Below, in pieces: positions 54,610 to 63,396 of a stretch of 64,000 bases of DNA (position 1 is the first letter of the stretch; the number at the start of each line of letters is the position of its first letter). The notes under the pieces are model-generated. The model was not told the origin of the DNA. It did not search any database and was given only the letters and a program-made list of their open reading frames with translations. Made by a program: the position numbers and the translations under genes. The DNA is from Paenibacillus sp. JJ-100 (GTDB lineage: Bacteria; Bacillota; Bacilli; Paenibacillales; Paenibacillaceae). The stretch is from positions 248,001 to 312,000 of the forward strand of contig NZ_CAOJCM010000002.1 in the NCBI RefSeq assembly GCF_948329825.1. The letters run 5' to 3'.

Positions 54610-56133
54610 TCACATGTTGCCATTAACGGCTAATGGAACATCACTAGAAATCTCGGAAGATTGGTCCAATGGCTCATCAAACCACCAGTGGTGACCTTCC
54701 GCTTCAAGCATGGCATCCGACTCCGCTGGTCCATAGCTTCCTGCAGGGTATAAGTGAAGAGGCAGCAGATTTTCATTAAATGCATCCAAGATTGGCTGCA
54801 CCCAAGCCCAGGATAACTCAACTTCATCCCAGTGTGCAAAGAATGTTGGATCACCATGCAACGCATCGCGAATCAAGTTCTCATAAGCCTCTGCCAGATC
54901 TCCCTGATTTGGAGCAAGATCAATATGAACCGGTTTGAATTCACCTTTGTTATCAGGATCACTCGCGTTCAGCTGCAGTGTCATCGTTTGATCTGGGCTC
55001 ATTTCAATGACAAGCAAGTTTGGCTTCGAACCGTTGTTCTTGATCAAGTTCCCCTGCCCTGAAGGTTCTTTGAACTCAATCACGATTCTTGTGGATTTCT
55101 CCTTCATTCTTTTACCCGTACGGATGTAAAACGGAACACCTCTCCAGAAAAAATCATCAATTTGCAGCTTGGCAGCAATAAACGTGTCATTCATGGTGTT
55201 CTCAGCAACGCCAGGTTCATCTCTATAGGCGTGCACCGGTTTTCCTTGAATGCTACCTGCAGCATACTGTCCGCGAATAATACTTGCACCAACAGTCTGC
55301 TTTTGCAATGGCTGAATAGATTCCATAATGTGTTTTTTCTTCTGTCCCACATTTTCGGAAGTGCTGTTATATGGAAGCTGAATCGCCATCATCATAAGCA
55401 ATTGCAGCATATGATTCTGAAACATATCACGCACAGCACCTACATGATCATAATAGGATGCGCGCTCTTCGACGCCAACAGTCTCATTCGCCGTAATTTG
55501 CACATTAGAGATGTAACGGTTGTTCCAGAGAGCCTTCATAATCGGGTTGCTCTGATGAAGCGTCTCCAGCTTCTGCACCATTGGTTTGCCCAGGTAATGG
55601 TCTATGCGATAGATCTCTTCCTCTGTGAACGACTCACTCAGTTTGCGGTTAAGATCACGGGCAGATTGTAAATCATGACCAAACGGTTTCTCGATGACAA
55701 GACGTTTCCACCCTTGTGTAGTGCCTAGTCCACTCGCCTGGATATTCTCGGCAATAGGTTCGAAGAATTCTGGACCAACGGAGAGGTAGAACAAACGATT
55801 GGATGGAATGCCCAGTTCAGCCTCTCTTTGTTCCACCAACTGCAGCAACTTTATATAATCTTCCTTATGTGTGATATTCAATACACTATAGCGGAAAGCT
55901 TTTACAAATGATTTAACGGATTCATGGTCTCCTTGACGTCTGGAAAACTCATGTAAAGATTTTTCCACTTGTGCTTGGAAAAATTCATCCGACCACTCTC
56001 TGCGGCCCATGCCGATCAGGGAGAAAGTTTGTGGAAGCTTTTGCTCAATATATAAATTATATAGGGCTGGATATATTTTTCTTTTAGCTAAATCACCAGT
56101 AGCACCAAATAAAACAATCGTTGTTGGTTCCAT
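54610..56133 (-). CDS. zwf: Glucose-6-phosphate 1-dehydrogenase
   Basis: A 507-residue NADP-dependent enzyme opening the oxidative pentose phosphate pathway. [11 protein letters not shown] is the dinucleotide motif, [12 protein letters not shown] the substrate site with catalytic His nearby, and VIEKPFGHD the conserved lysine region. First gene of the zwf-tal-gnd operon; divergent from a LysR gene. Confidence 0.96.
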   Translation of the reverse strand: MEPTTIVLFGATGDLAKRKIYPALYNLYIEQKLPQTFSLIGMGRREWSDEFFQAQVEKSLHEFSRRQGDHESVKSFVKAFRYSVLNITHKEDYIKLLQLVEQREAELGIPSNRLFYLSVGPEFFEPIAENIQASGLGTTQGWKRLVIEKPFGHDLQSARDLNRKLSESFTEEEIYRIDHYLGKPMVQKLETLHQSNPIMKALWNNRYISNVQITANETVGVEERASYYDHVGAVRDMFQNHMLQLLMMMAIQLPYNSTSENVGQKKKHIMESIQPLQKQTVGASIIRGQYAAGSIQGKPVHAYRDEPGVAENTMNDTFIAAKLQIDDFFWRGVPFYIRTGKRMKEKSTRIVIEFKEPSGQGNLIKNNGSKPNLLVIEMSPDQTMTLQLNASDPDNKGEFKPVHIDLAPNQGDLAEAYENLIRDALHGDPTFFAHWDEVELSWAWVQPILDAFNENLLPLHLYPAGSYGPAESDAMLEAEGHHWWFDEPLDQSSEISSDVPLAVNGNM

Positions 56134-56181
56134 CTTTCCATGCTCCTTCCAAGTAACTCTGGTTTCTTTGTTGTAGTTACA

Positions 56182-56199
56182 CTATAATACGTTTTATAG
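56182..56199. promoter_or_regulatory. Inverted repeat between zwf and the LysR gene
   Basis: CTATAA and TTATAG with a 6-base spacer, containing TATAAT, in the 112-bp divergent intergenic region. It is the kind of dyad LysR proteins bind (T-N11-A type). Confidence 0.4.
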
Positions 56200-56245
56200 C
56201 TATACAAGTAATTAATATATTTCACAGGAGCTATAGACGATATCT

Positions 56246-57130
56246 ATGACAACAAATTATGAACTATATAAAGTCTTTTATTGGGCCGCCAAAACAGGCA
56301 GCCTGACTCAAGCCGCCAAAGCCCTTTACATCACACAACCAAGCGTCAGCCATGCCATTAAACAGTTGGAAGATAATTTTGGTCTCACCCTGTTTTATCG
56401 AAATTCCAAAGGAGTCTCGTTGACTCAGGAAGGCGCCAGTCTGTATTCCTATATTGAACAATCCCAGATTTTGATATCCCTCGCAGAGGAAAAGATGGCT
56501 GCACTGAAAAATCTGGACAACGGGGAACTCCGCATCGGTGGTAGCGACTCCCTATTCAAACACTACATGTTATCGTATTTAGAGGAGTTTCATAATCAGT
56601 ACCCTCACATCAAATTGCATCTAAGCCATGGAACGACACCAGAGGTCATTACGTTTCTGAAGGAAGGCAAAATTGATCTCGGGGTTGTTCGCATGCCCAT
56701 CGTTGATCCGCAATTGGAAGTGCGGGAGAGCATTCAGCTGAAGGATTGTTTTGTTGCTGGTGAACGGTATGCCCAACTAAAAGGAAAAGTGCTCACCCTT
56801 GAGATGCTGCTTGAACACAAACTCATTCTGTTCTCCCGGAACAGCCGGGTACGGATGGCAATTACAGAACTATTCAACAGTTATAATTACACGTTAAAAC
56901 CAGAGATTGAAGTCGGCAGTGTTGATCTGCTCATTGAATTTGCTCGTCGTGGTCTGGGCATCTCGTATGTCACGCGCGAATTTATTTCCAAAGAACTAGA
57001 AGAAGGTTCCCTTTTCGAAATACAACTAGATGTTCCTCTTCCCCCTTCTCATGTCGGGATTATGACCAAAAGGAACATGCCTATCTCTTCTGCAGCCAAT
57101 CGCTTCATGGAACTTATTTTCAAAGGATAA
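56246..57130 (+). CDS. LysR family transcriptional regulator
   Basis: A 294-residue LTTR. N-terminal winged helix KTGSLTQAAKALYITQPSVSHAIKQLEDNFG; C-terminal periplasmic-binding-type effector domain from about residue 90. It is divergent from zwf with a 112-bp shared region, so control of zwf-tal-gnd is a reasonable inference. The effector is unknown. Confidence 0.9.
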   Translation: MTTNYELYKVFYWAAKTGSLTQAAKALYITQPSVSHAIKQLEDNFGLTLFYRNSKGVSLTQEGASLYSYIEQSQILISLAEEKMAALKNLDNGELRIGGSDSLFKHYMLSYLEEFHNQYPHIKLHLSHGTTPEVITFLKEGKIDLGVVRMPIVDPQLEVRESIQLKDCFVAGERYAQLKGKVLTLEMLLEHKLILFSRNSRVRMAITELFNSYNYTLKPEIEVGSVDLLIEFARRGLGISYVTREFISKELEEGSLFEIQLDVPLPPSHVGIMTKRNMPISSAANRFMELIFKG

Positions 57131-57153
57131 CACGTTGTCTGAAACATGATAAA

Positions 57154-57200
57154 TAGCCTCAGGGTGCCTTGAAGTCCCTTGAGGCTGTTGGTATTTTCGC
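57154..57200 (+). terminator. Terminator of the LysR gene
   Basis: AGCCTCAGGG pairs with CCCTTGAGGCT (one bulge), followed by GTTGGTATTTTCG, about 25 bases past the stop. Confidence 0.65.
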
Positions 57201-57250
57201 TTCCTATTGACAAATCGATCACTCACCACTGACTACATGTGTTTTAGAGT

Positions 57251-57931
57251 TTAAGATTCCTCCATTTGCTCCAGCTCTTTCAATCGATCTTTAATTCGTT
57301 GTGGAATAAGCTCAAAGAGCTTGTCCCATGTCATAAACATCTCTGGTTGAAGCAAGTACTCTTCAAACTGCATCGATGGTACAAACGCCTTGGTTTGCAA
57401 ATATCTCTTAACCCGTGCATCGATCTGTTCGCTTGTCTGGAAAAAAGGCGCAAACATTTCATTTACAAGCAAGCCGTCACAGCCCGCTTCGACTCCTGTT
57501 GCACTATACAAATTCGGTAACAACTCAAACACAACTGGTAGCGGCGAGAAAGCGTGTTTGCCAGGCTGTGAGTATAGACATACATGCTCTCCAACCAGAT
57601 TAACCCTTTCTTTTAACATCCCTCTCAATACCCTGCCATGAAAGCTGGCTTCACAGTCCACAACCTCCCCATCGTGTCCCACATATACCCATACATGCTC
57701 CATTTCATAAAGATGTCCAATCTCATAATCCCACCAAATCGCATACTCAATAACATACTGTACCATCTCAGAAGGAAAGATTATCTCTCTTCGAAAGGAT
57801 GGGGACGGTCCAGGATGATCAAGCAGAGATACACCAACGAGATCCGGATAAAATGGTTCATTTTGATCAAACATGAGGATCGGTGCATAACTCATTGCTA
57901 CTTCCAACCAGTTTTCTTCTGTTATAGTCAT
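57251..57931 (-). CDS. Conserved hypothetical protein (Vps62-like motif)
   Basis: A 226-residue soluble protein. The opening YAPILMFDQNEPFYPDLVGVSLL followed by a WWDYEIGHLYEMEHVWVYVG segment resembles the repeated 'YAP..fd..E.y.P' pattern of DUF946/Vps62-like proteins, but I cannot confirm the family. No catalytic motif recognised. It is convergent with the LysR gene. Confidence 0.6.
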   Translation of the reverse strand: MTITEENWLEVAMSYAPILMFDQNEPFYPDLVGVSLLDHPGPSPSFRREIIFPSEMVQYVIEYAIWWDYEIGHLYEMEHVWVYVGHDGEVVDCEASFHGRVLRGMLKERVNLVGEHVCLYSQPGKHAFSPLPVVFELLPNLYSATGVEAGCDGLLVNEMFAPFFQTSEQIDARVKRYLQTKAFVPSMQFEEYLLQPEMFMTWDKLFELIPQRIKDRLKELEQMEES

Positions 57932-57991
57932 GAATCATATCCCCCATTCTTCTTGTGATACTTCTATAGTAACAGAGAGGAGGTAGATCGG

Positions 57992-58024
57992 GTGTACGCA
58001 AAGGCAGATAAAAAAAACCTGTAA
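57992..58024 (+). other. Ten-codon ORF with a strong RBS
   Basis: GAGAGGAGGT is followed by GTG and nine further codons (VYAKADKKNL) before TAA, running into a terminator hairpin. It may be a remnant of a deleted gene or chance. Confidence 0.2.
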
Positions 58025-58049
58025 CCAAAATACTTCAGATACAGGTTTT
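58010..58049 (-). terminator. Terminator of the cupin gene
   Basis: AAAACCTGTA / TACAGGTTTT (58014-58023 and 58040-58049) followed by TTTTATC on the minus strand, 70 bases beyond the cupin stop. Confidence 0.8.
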
Positions 58050-58118
58050 CTAGTCCGGTTTGAATTACGATAAAGTATCGGAACTTTAGAGTTGATACAG
58101 ATTTACGGAGTGATGAAG

Positions 58119-58685
58119 TTAGCTCTTGGAAGCTTGAGTGGAGGCGTCAGAAACGGAGGAATCACATCCAATATTCGGGCCTAGGATCTTATCATTTTGG
58201 ATAGAAGCAACCGCTCTGGCATAGGCTTCTTCATCCAAGCAGTAAGCGCGGTGAGCCACCTCCGGAGGTGTCACTGCCAGGAAATCTGCTCCAAATACAA
58301 TATCCGGTGTCGGTTGATCAAATATAGTGAGCACATAAACACCATCAGTCTCCGCAACAAACCAGTGGAACCAGCCTTTAGGAAAAACAACCACCTGTCC
58401 GGGTTTCAGCCGATATGTGATTCGTTCACGTGTGAATGGATTGAATACCGATGCTGTAATCTCACCGCTGATCACCACAACCGTTTCTGTAACATTGGTG
58501 TGCCAATGGGGCTGCACAATAATGCCTTTGCTCAGGTATACATTAAAAAATCCATTCTTAATGGTTGGCAGCTGCTCTCCAAATAGCTGTGTTACGAAGT
58601 TGTTCTCGTCTCTCCTGTAATTCACCACAGCATTCGAATCTGCAGCAAGCGGAACGTTTGGAGCTTGCAGGAACGGATTCATCAT
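58119..58685 (-). CDS. Cupin-domain protein
   Basis: A 188-residue single-cupin protein. Cupin motif 1 is HWHTNVTETVVVISGE and motif 2 FPKGWFHWF, giving His and Glu metal ligands. It resembles germin/oxalate-decarboxylase-like or spherulin-like cupins; no enzyme activity can be named. ATG at 58685 follows AAGGAGGAG about 10 bases upstream; a longer frame reaching 58811 has no RBS. The C-terminal tail is Ser-rich. Confidence 0.8.
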   Translation of the reverse strand: MMNPFLQAPNVPLAADSNAVVNYRRDENNFVTQLFGEQLPTIKNGFFNVYLSKGIIVQPHWHTNVTETVVVISGEITASVFNPFTRERITYRLKPGQVVVFPKGWFHWFVAETDGVYVLTIFDQPTPDIVFGADFLAVTPPEVAHRAYCLDEEAYARAVASIQNDKILGPNIGCDSSVSDASTQASKS

Positions 58686-58866
58686 CAGTTTAATTCTCCT
58701 CCTTAGGTAAACATCTCGTTGTTGTAATGTATGCTTAGACTTGAGGAGATAATACTGTACCCGTTCCTTCATACGGAATGTTGCGATCCGCAAAGGAGTC
58801 TTGTTCTTCATTTGAATAAAAAGATTATCAGACTGTTACAGTTATTAATGTGTAACATACCATGGA

Positions 58867-59409
58867 TTAAGACTCGACTGTCGTACCGCAGTAATCACAA
58901 TCCGTGAACTGATTCCGGTACAAATTTACTTTTGCTCCACACCCCGGACAAGTCATTGTCACTTTTCTTGGTGGCTCTTCAACCTTTGCTTCAGCCTTTT
59001 TGTCAGGCTCTTCCTCATGATAGGTATTATTGTTAATATTAATCTCTGTATAACTGACTGAATTATTATTTGTATAGACCACTGTGTTACTGCTGTAATT
59101 CGAGTAGTTACTTGTACTCGGGTAATCATTAGAATAGTTATTGGAGAAGTCATTTGAGTAGTCATCTGCATGACCAAGCTCCTCACCTAAATCAATTCGT
59201 GAGTACCCTCCGTAATACTTTTGTTGAGAAACCTTCTTTTTCCTGAGTAATTTATTTGCAAAGAATATAAAAACAAACTCTAAGATGACGAGCCCTATAA
59301 ATGTAATCGGATCACTTTTGATCTGTTTGTGATTACCCGCATTAAAAAAGGCAATAGGCATTCCGATTGCGTAAATCAAAAATATCAGTCCAAAAAACTT
59401 TCTTACCAT
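58867..59409 (-). CDS. Small membrane protein with C-terminal zinc ribbon (1)
   Basis: A 180-residue protein with two N-terminal membrane helices (about 5-23 and 36-52), a long Asn/Ser/Tyr-rich linker (YSNDFSNNYSNDYPSTSNYS) and a C-terminal zinc ribbon CPGCGAKV...CDYCGT. It shares this layout with the next gene upstream and ends a minus-strand cluster headed by an SPFH/zinc-ribbon protein. Function unknown. Confidence 0.72.
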   Translation of the reverse strand: MVRKFFGLIFLIYAIGMPIAFFNAGNHKQIKSDPITFIGLVILEFVFIFFANKLLRKKKVSQQKYYGGYSRIDLGEELGHADDYSNDFSNNYSNDYPSTSNYSNYSSNTVVYTNNNSVSYTEININNNTYHEEEPDKKAEAKVEEPPRKVTMTCPGCGAKVNLYRNQFTDCDYCGTTVES

Positions 59410-59488
59410 GTTGTCTCCCCCAAATAAACACCTTCTAAGTGGTTTACATCATTGTGGAGAATGGCTGCACTTGGCGGCATACCCACAA

Positions 59489-59860
59489 CTACGAGATTCT
59501 CATCGTTGTCCCGCAATACTCACAATCGGAAGCCAAATTAGGATATACCTTAACTTTGGCCCCGCAACCCGAGCAATTAACCGAGATCGGTTCCTGTGGC
59601 TCGTCATCATAATCATCCTCATACTCGTACTCGTAATATTCTTCATCTTGATCATAATGTTGATAATATCGATCCAATTCTGGACGAGGTTTAGGGCGAG
59701 CACACATTTTTATTCCGGTAACAAACACAACAAGACCGGGGATAAAAAATACCACGACACTAAAAACAGCTAAATCAGTACCCTCAGATATCATTAATAT
59801 TGACATTAAAATCGTTATAGATGAAATGATGATTAAAATAATCCCAAAAAAACGTTTCAC
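59489..59860 (-). CDS. Small membrane protein with C-terminal zinc ribbon (2)
   Basis: A 123-residue protein: two hydrophobic segments (4-24 and 29-49), an acidic Tyr/Glu/Asp linker (DQDEEYYEYEYEDDYDDE) and a C-terminal CSGCGAKV...CEYCGT zinc ribbon nearly identical in pattern to the previous protein. The two look like diverged paralogues. Function unknown. Confidence 0.72.
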   Translation of the reverse strand: MKRFFGIILIIISSITILMSILMISEGTDLAVFSVVVFFIPGLVVFVTGIKMCARPKPRPELDRYYQHYDQDEEYYEYEYEDDYDDEPQEPISVNCSGCGAKVKVYPNLASDCEYCGTTMRIS

Positions 59861-59879
59861 TTTTCTCCCCCTAATCAGT

Positions 59880-60611
59880 TCAAGATTTCATCGCAAGAAT
59901 TTGTTGATTTCTCTCTAATAGACGAGATTTTATGCTAGATATTTGCGCAGCCAAACGTTCTTTATTTAGATGCTCTCCAGCAGCAAACTGTGATTGCACC
60001 TCATCGTTCAACAATTCAATCTCAATCAAAATCTGATGATCTGTATATTCCATTGAAGCTGGAATAACCGGATCACTATACTTTACCAGCTCAATAATGG
60101 ATTCAACGGATTTCCTCTCCTGAATGGACTGGTTCCCCAAACTATTTAGCAATTGTTGTAAAGCTTTCTGAATGGAGTACAGACCGGCTGCGTTCAATTG
60201 TTGACTGGTTTCATGCTGTCTTGCCGACCGAATATAGATCCATACGATAGCACACAACATAAAAGTCAAAGCCGCCGTTACTGCATGTAACAAAATAAAC
60301 CAGCGTAATACATGATCAGCAAAACCTACAAAAAGCGCATAGAAAATCACACATAGCAAATATATGGCTAAGATGACTCCAATTGCAGTGTAACCCGGAA
60401 CAAATTGTTTAAAGCGTTCCATATTTCGCATGACATAACGTACAAAGATCCACAGACTCGTAATCGCTACATAAGTCGCAATAAGGCTGATCCAGAAGGC
60501 GATGGATTGATAGCCGTCACTATACACCGTAAAAGAAATCATCGAGCTGATGACCAAACACACGACATAGATTATATCTGCAATAAGAAGATTGCTTCGT
60601 TTCATAATCAC
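59880..60611 (-). CDS. Four-helix membrane protein with cytoplasmic helical domain
   Basis: A 243-residue protein with about four membrane helices (8-30, 36-58, 70-96, 106-130) and a soluble, probably coiled-coil C-terminal half (about 150-240). It starts 3 bases after the SPFH gene stop, so the two are translationally linked. No family recognised; position recalls the ydjH slot of the B. subtilis ydjGHI operon, but I cannot claim homology. Confidence 0.65.
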   Translation of the reverse strand: MIMKRSNLLIADIIYVVCLVISSMISFTVYSDGYQSIAFWISLIATYVAITSLWIFVRYVMRNMERFKQFVPGYTAIGVILAIYLLCVIFYALFVGFADHVLRWFILLHAVTAALTFMLCAIVWIYIRSARQHETSQQLNAAGLYSIQKALQQLLNSLGNQSIQERKSVESIIELVKYSDPVIPASMEYTDHQILIEIELLNDEVQSQFAAGEHLNKERLAAQISSIKSRLLERNQQILAMKS

Positions 60612-60614
60612 GAA

Positions 60615-61916
60615 TTATTGTCCTCCTTCTTGCAGATTGTTTCCGCAATCCAGACAGAACTTCTGCCCCGGTTTTACTTCATGTTGGCACTGACTGCATT
60701 TTAACGTAAGAGCTGTGCCGCAGTTACCGCAAAACTTCGTGTTAGGTAAGTTCATATGATTGCACTCTGCACACGGTCTCGGCAGTGGTTCATTACATAC
60801 CATGCATACGGACGCATTCTCCGCATTATCGGCTCCACATGAAGGACACGCATGATACTTATCACCACAATTCGGGCAGAACCTGGTGCCTTTTTGCATC
60901 GTATGTCCACATTTATTACATGCCGTCGTTACTGTTTTTCCACCTAATGACTTCCCACATTTGCTGCAAAAGGAACTCTGTTCCTGATTCGGATGATGGC
61001 AATGCTCACATAGACGGACAGATGGGGTCTCGGTTGTAGACATCACTTGGGAGATCTGCGACATCCCGCTGCTGAACGAACCCCCTAGACCAACCCCCAT
61101 GCCCATACCAAGACCTGCGCCCATAATATCGGATTGCATGCTTCCTTCATTTTTGGCTGCACCCTCAAGAGTGTCGAATGAACGTTCCTGCTGATACGTG
61201 TATCCAATGATATCCATCTCTGCTTTGCGAGCAAGTGCTTCTCTTAATCGGATGACGGATGGATCTTCTTCCGGAAGATTGACATTGTGTATGTACAGAT
61301 TAATGAGTTCGATTCCAAATTCTTCGAACGTAGAAGCGATGGTGTCTGCAAAATGTTGGGATATTTCAGCGATATACGCATTGATCTCTAACACGCTTAC
61401 TTTTCTATGTATTAAATAGGAAGATAGCATAGAGTTAATATTCATAATGATTAATCCACGGAAATAATTTACCATATTGACCTGATTAAACTCCGGAAGG
61501 GTTCCTACTAATTTAATTAGAAATTTTCTAGAGTCCGCAATTTTTAGGCCCATCTGTCCAAAGGCTCTCACAGGAACGATAATATTATATTTCGGGTCCT
61601 GAATCTGAATCGGATTCGCGGTTCCCCACTTGACGTCCATTGCACTTACTTGATTGACATACCATACTTCTGCAGCAAATGGAGACTTTCCGCCGAATGG
61701 GAGGTTAATAAGTCGGTTCAAAATCGGGATGTTTGCAGTGCTTAATGTATGTCTCCCAGGCCCGAACAGGTCAAGGGCTCTTCCATCCTTGAAAAGGATA
61801 GCTTCTTGAGACTGATTTACGATCAACTGAGTCCATGTTCCTAGCTCACTTTCCGGGTGTTTCCAGGCAAATACATCAGGCGAACCATCATACTTGATTA
61901 CATCAATTATAGCCAT
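60615..61916 (-). CDS. SPFH-domain protein with five C-terminal zinc ribbons (YdjI-like)
   Basis: A 433-residue protein. Its N-terminal 260 residues match the SPFH/'virion core' YdjI type (IIDVIKYDGSPDVFAWKHP, FGPGRHTLSTANIP, QVSAMDVKWGT, FEEFGIELINLYIHNVNLPEEDP). A Gly/Met-rich linker follows, then five zinc ribbons of the form CxxC-(10-11)-CxxC (CEHC/CSKC, CNKC/CPNC, CPSC/CMVC, CAEC/CGNC, CSQC/CLDC). ATG at 61916 has GAGGAA about 9 bases upstream. In B. subtilis, YdjI works with PspA-type membrane-stress proteins; no pspA is seen here. Confidence 0.88.
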   Translation of the reverse strand: MAIIDVIKYDGSPDVFAWKHPESELGTWTQLIVNQSQEAILFKDGRALDLFGPGRHTLSTANIPILNRLINLPFGGKSPFAAEVWYVNQVSAMDVKWGTANPIQIQDPKYNIIVPVRAFGQMGLKIADSRKFLIKLVGTLPEFNQVNMVNYFRGLIIMNINSMLSSYLIHRKVSVLEINAYIAEISQHFADTIASTFEEFGIELINLYIHNVNLPEEDPSVIRLREALARKAEMDIIGYTYQQERSFDTLEGAAKNEGSMQSDIMGAGLGMGMGVGLGGSFSSGMSQISQVMSTTETPSVRLCEHCHHPNQEQSSFCSKCGKSLGGKTVTTACNKCGHTMQKGTRFCPNCGDKYHACPSCGADNAENASVCMVCNEPLPRPCAECNHMNLPNTKFCGNCGTALTLKCSQCQHEVKPGQKFCLDCGNNLQEGGQ

Positions 61917-62131
61917 AGTTCTATTCCTCACTTCAGATTAAAATACTGGATTCAGCAGTTTTCTTACTATCACCAAAAAATCATCACGTCGTATTATATT
62001 CGTCAACTATCGCTCATTTTCGCACATAAGCACTGCTATTTTACCATTTCTAACCTCCATTCGCACTAGTATAGTTCATATTTCATGAGATATTTTTCCT
62101 ATTTAGGCATCTCTGTGAGAAAACCTGAATA

Positions 62132-62171
62132 AACCTCACGCATTTCGCCACGGCGATATATGCATGAGGTT
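62132..62171 (-). terminator. Hairpin after the ankyrin gene
   Basis: AACCTCACGCATTTCG and CGATATATGCATGAGGTT pair imperfectly; on the minus strand TATTCAGGTTTTC follows. It probably ends the ankyrin gene. Confidence 0.5.
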
Positions 62172-62195
62172 CTATAAATGACAAAACCATCTGAT

Positions 62196-63263
62196 CTAAT
62201 TCAGAAGCTGATCGATGTAAATCTCAGGTTGACTCATAAATTGTTCAAACGTACCTAATATGCCGTGTTCCTGATGTTCGACGTCGACATAACCTATCCT
62301 CTTTTTGCTTGGATTCCATACGATCTGGATATGAGAGTACTGATCCAACTCACAAGATAGACGCAGCAACTTCTGTCTCCCCATCTTCATCTCGATCGTA
62401 TCAATCAGCGAAAAGAATTCAATATATTGAGCACCCGCCGGTCGGCTCGGCAATTCAATTTTAAGCGAACCTTCGGTTAGAAAATGGATTAATGTTTTTG
62501 GAAGCTTGTATGATTTTAACGCATATAGCTTATTACTTAAATTATGAAACGCTTCAGGCTCCTGTGCTCGCAGATAATCAGCCATTTCCGTATTTTTCTG
62601 ACTGACCGCTATGGTATACGCCCTCTCTCCGTCGTTCTCCTTTAATGTCACATCCGCACCTTGTTCAACCAAGTATTGGACCATACGCATGTTATTCAGT
62701 CGCACTGCGACGGTGAGTGGTGTTGCTTGGTACGGATATACCATATCCGGTTCGTTGTAGTTGATGTTCACACCCTTGTCCAGCAAGAATTGAATCATCT
62801 TCATATCATGATCCGCTACTGCTTTCCTTAACGTTTTCCCACCATATTTTCGAATGTCCAGCCCTAGCTCGTGCAACACCGCAATATTCTTTTTGTTTCC
62901 GTAATACGCTTCATCATACGCACTGGATTTCAAACGACTTAATCCATCTAATTGGGCTCCATGCTCAACCAAATAACGAATCATATCAGCTCCACAGTAG
63001 CGGGCAGCATAAAGTATAGCGGGGTTGTCTTTGCCATTAAGTTCAACTCCTCGTTCCACGAGCAGTCTGACCACCTTTGGCTGATTACAGATCAGGGCCA
63101 GATCAAGCGGGCTTAACATAATATGTTTACTCAACACTATTTTTTCTTCCATGTCGATCCCCTGCTCTATCCATGTTTCTACGCTGGCAACATTCCCTTG
63201 ATAGATTGCAAGCGCTTGATCAGGTATCGTTTTGAATGTTCCTTGATTACCGATTTTGTACAA
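62196..63263 (-). CDS. Ankyrin-repeat protein
   Basis: A 355-residue protein with about six ankyrin repeats across residues 15-235, for example LSPLDLALICNQPKVVRLLVERGVELNGKD and TPLTVAVRLNNMRMVQYLVEQGADV. The C-terminal 110 residues form a separate domain of unknown type. Ankyrin proteins bind other proteins; the partner is not evident. No signal peptide. Confidence 0.85.
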   Translation of the reverse strand: MYKIGNQGTFKTIPDQALAIYQGNVASVETWIEQGIDMEEKIVLSKHIMLSPLDLALICNQPKVVRLLVERGVELNGKDNPAILYAARYCGADMIRYLVEHGAQLDGLSRLKSSAYDEAYYGNKKNIAVLHELGLDIRKYGGKTLRKAVADHDMKMIQFLLDKGVNINYNEPDMVYPYQATPLTVAVRLNNMRMVQYLVEQGADVTLKENDGERAYTIAVSQKNTEMADYLRAQEPEAFHNLSNKLYALKSYKLPKTLIHFLTEGSLKIELPSRPAGAQYIEFFSLIDTIEMKMGRQKLLRLSCELDQYSHIQIVWNPSKKRIGYVDVEHQEHGILGTFEQFMSQPEIYIDQLLN

Positions 63264-63396
63264 AATATCACCTCCTATGCAACCATTAACAGCGAAGTCC
63301 TCGTTTGTTGAGCTGTGCAGATGAATATGCTAACATAATGGGCAATGATTTTGATAACACACACCAAAATATATGGACAAGCACAGAAAGGACACT

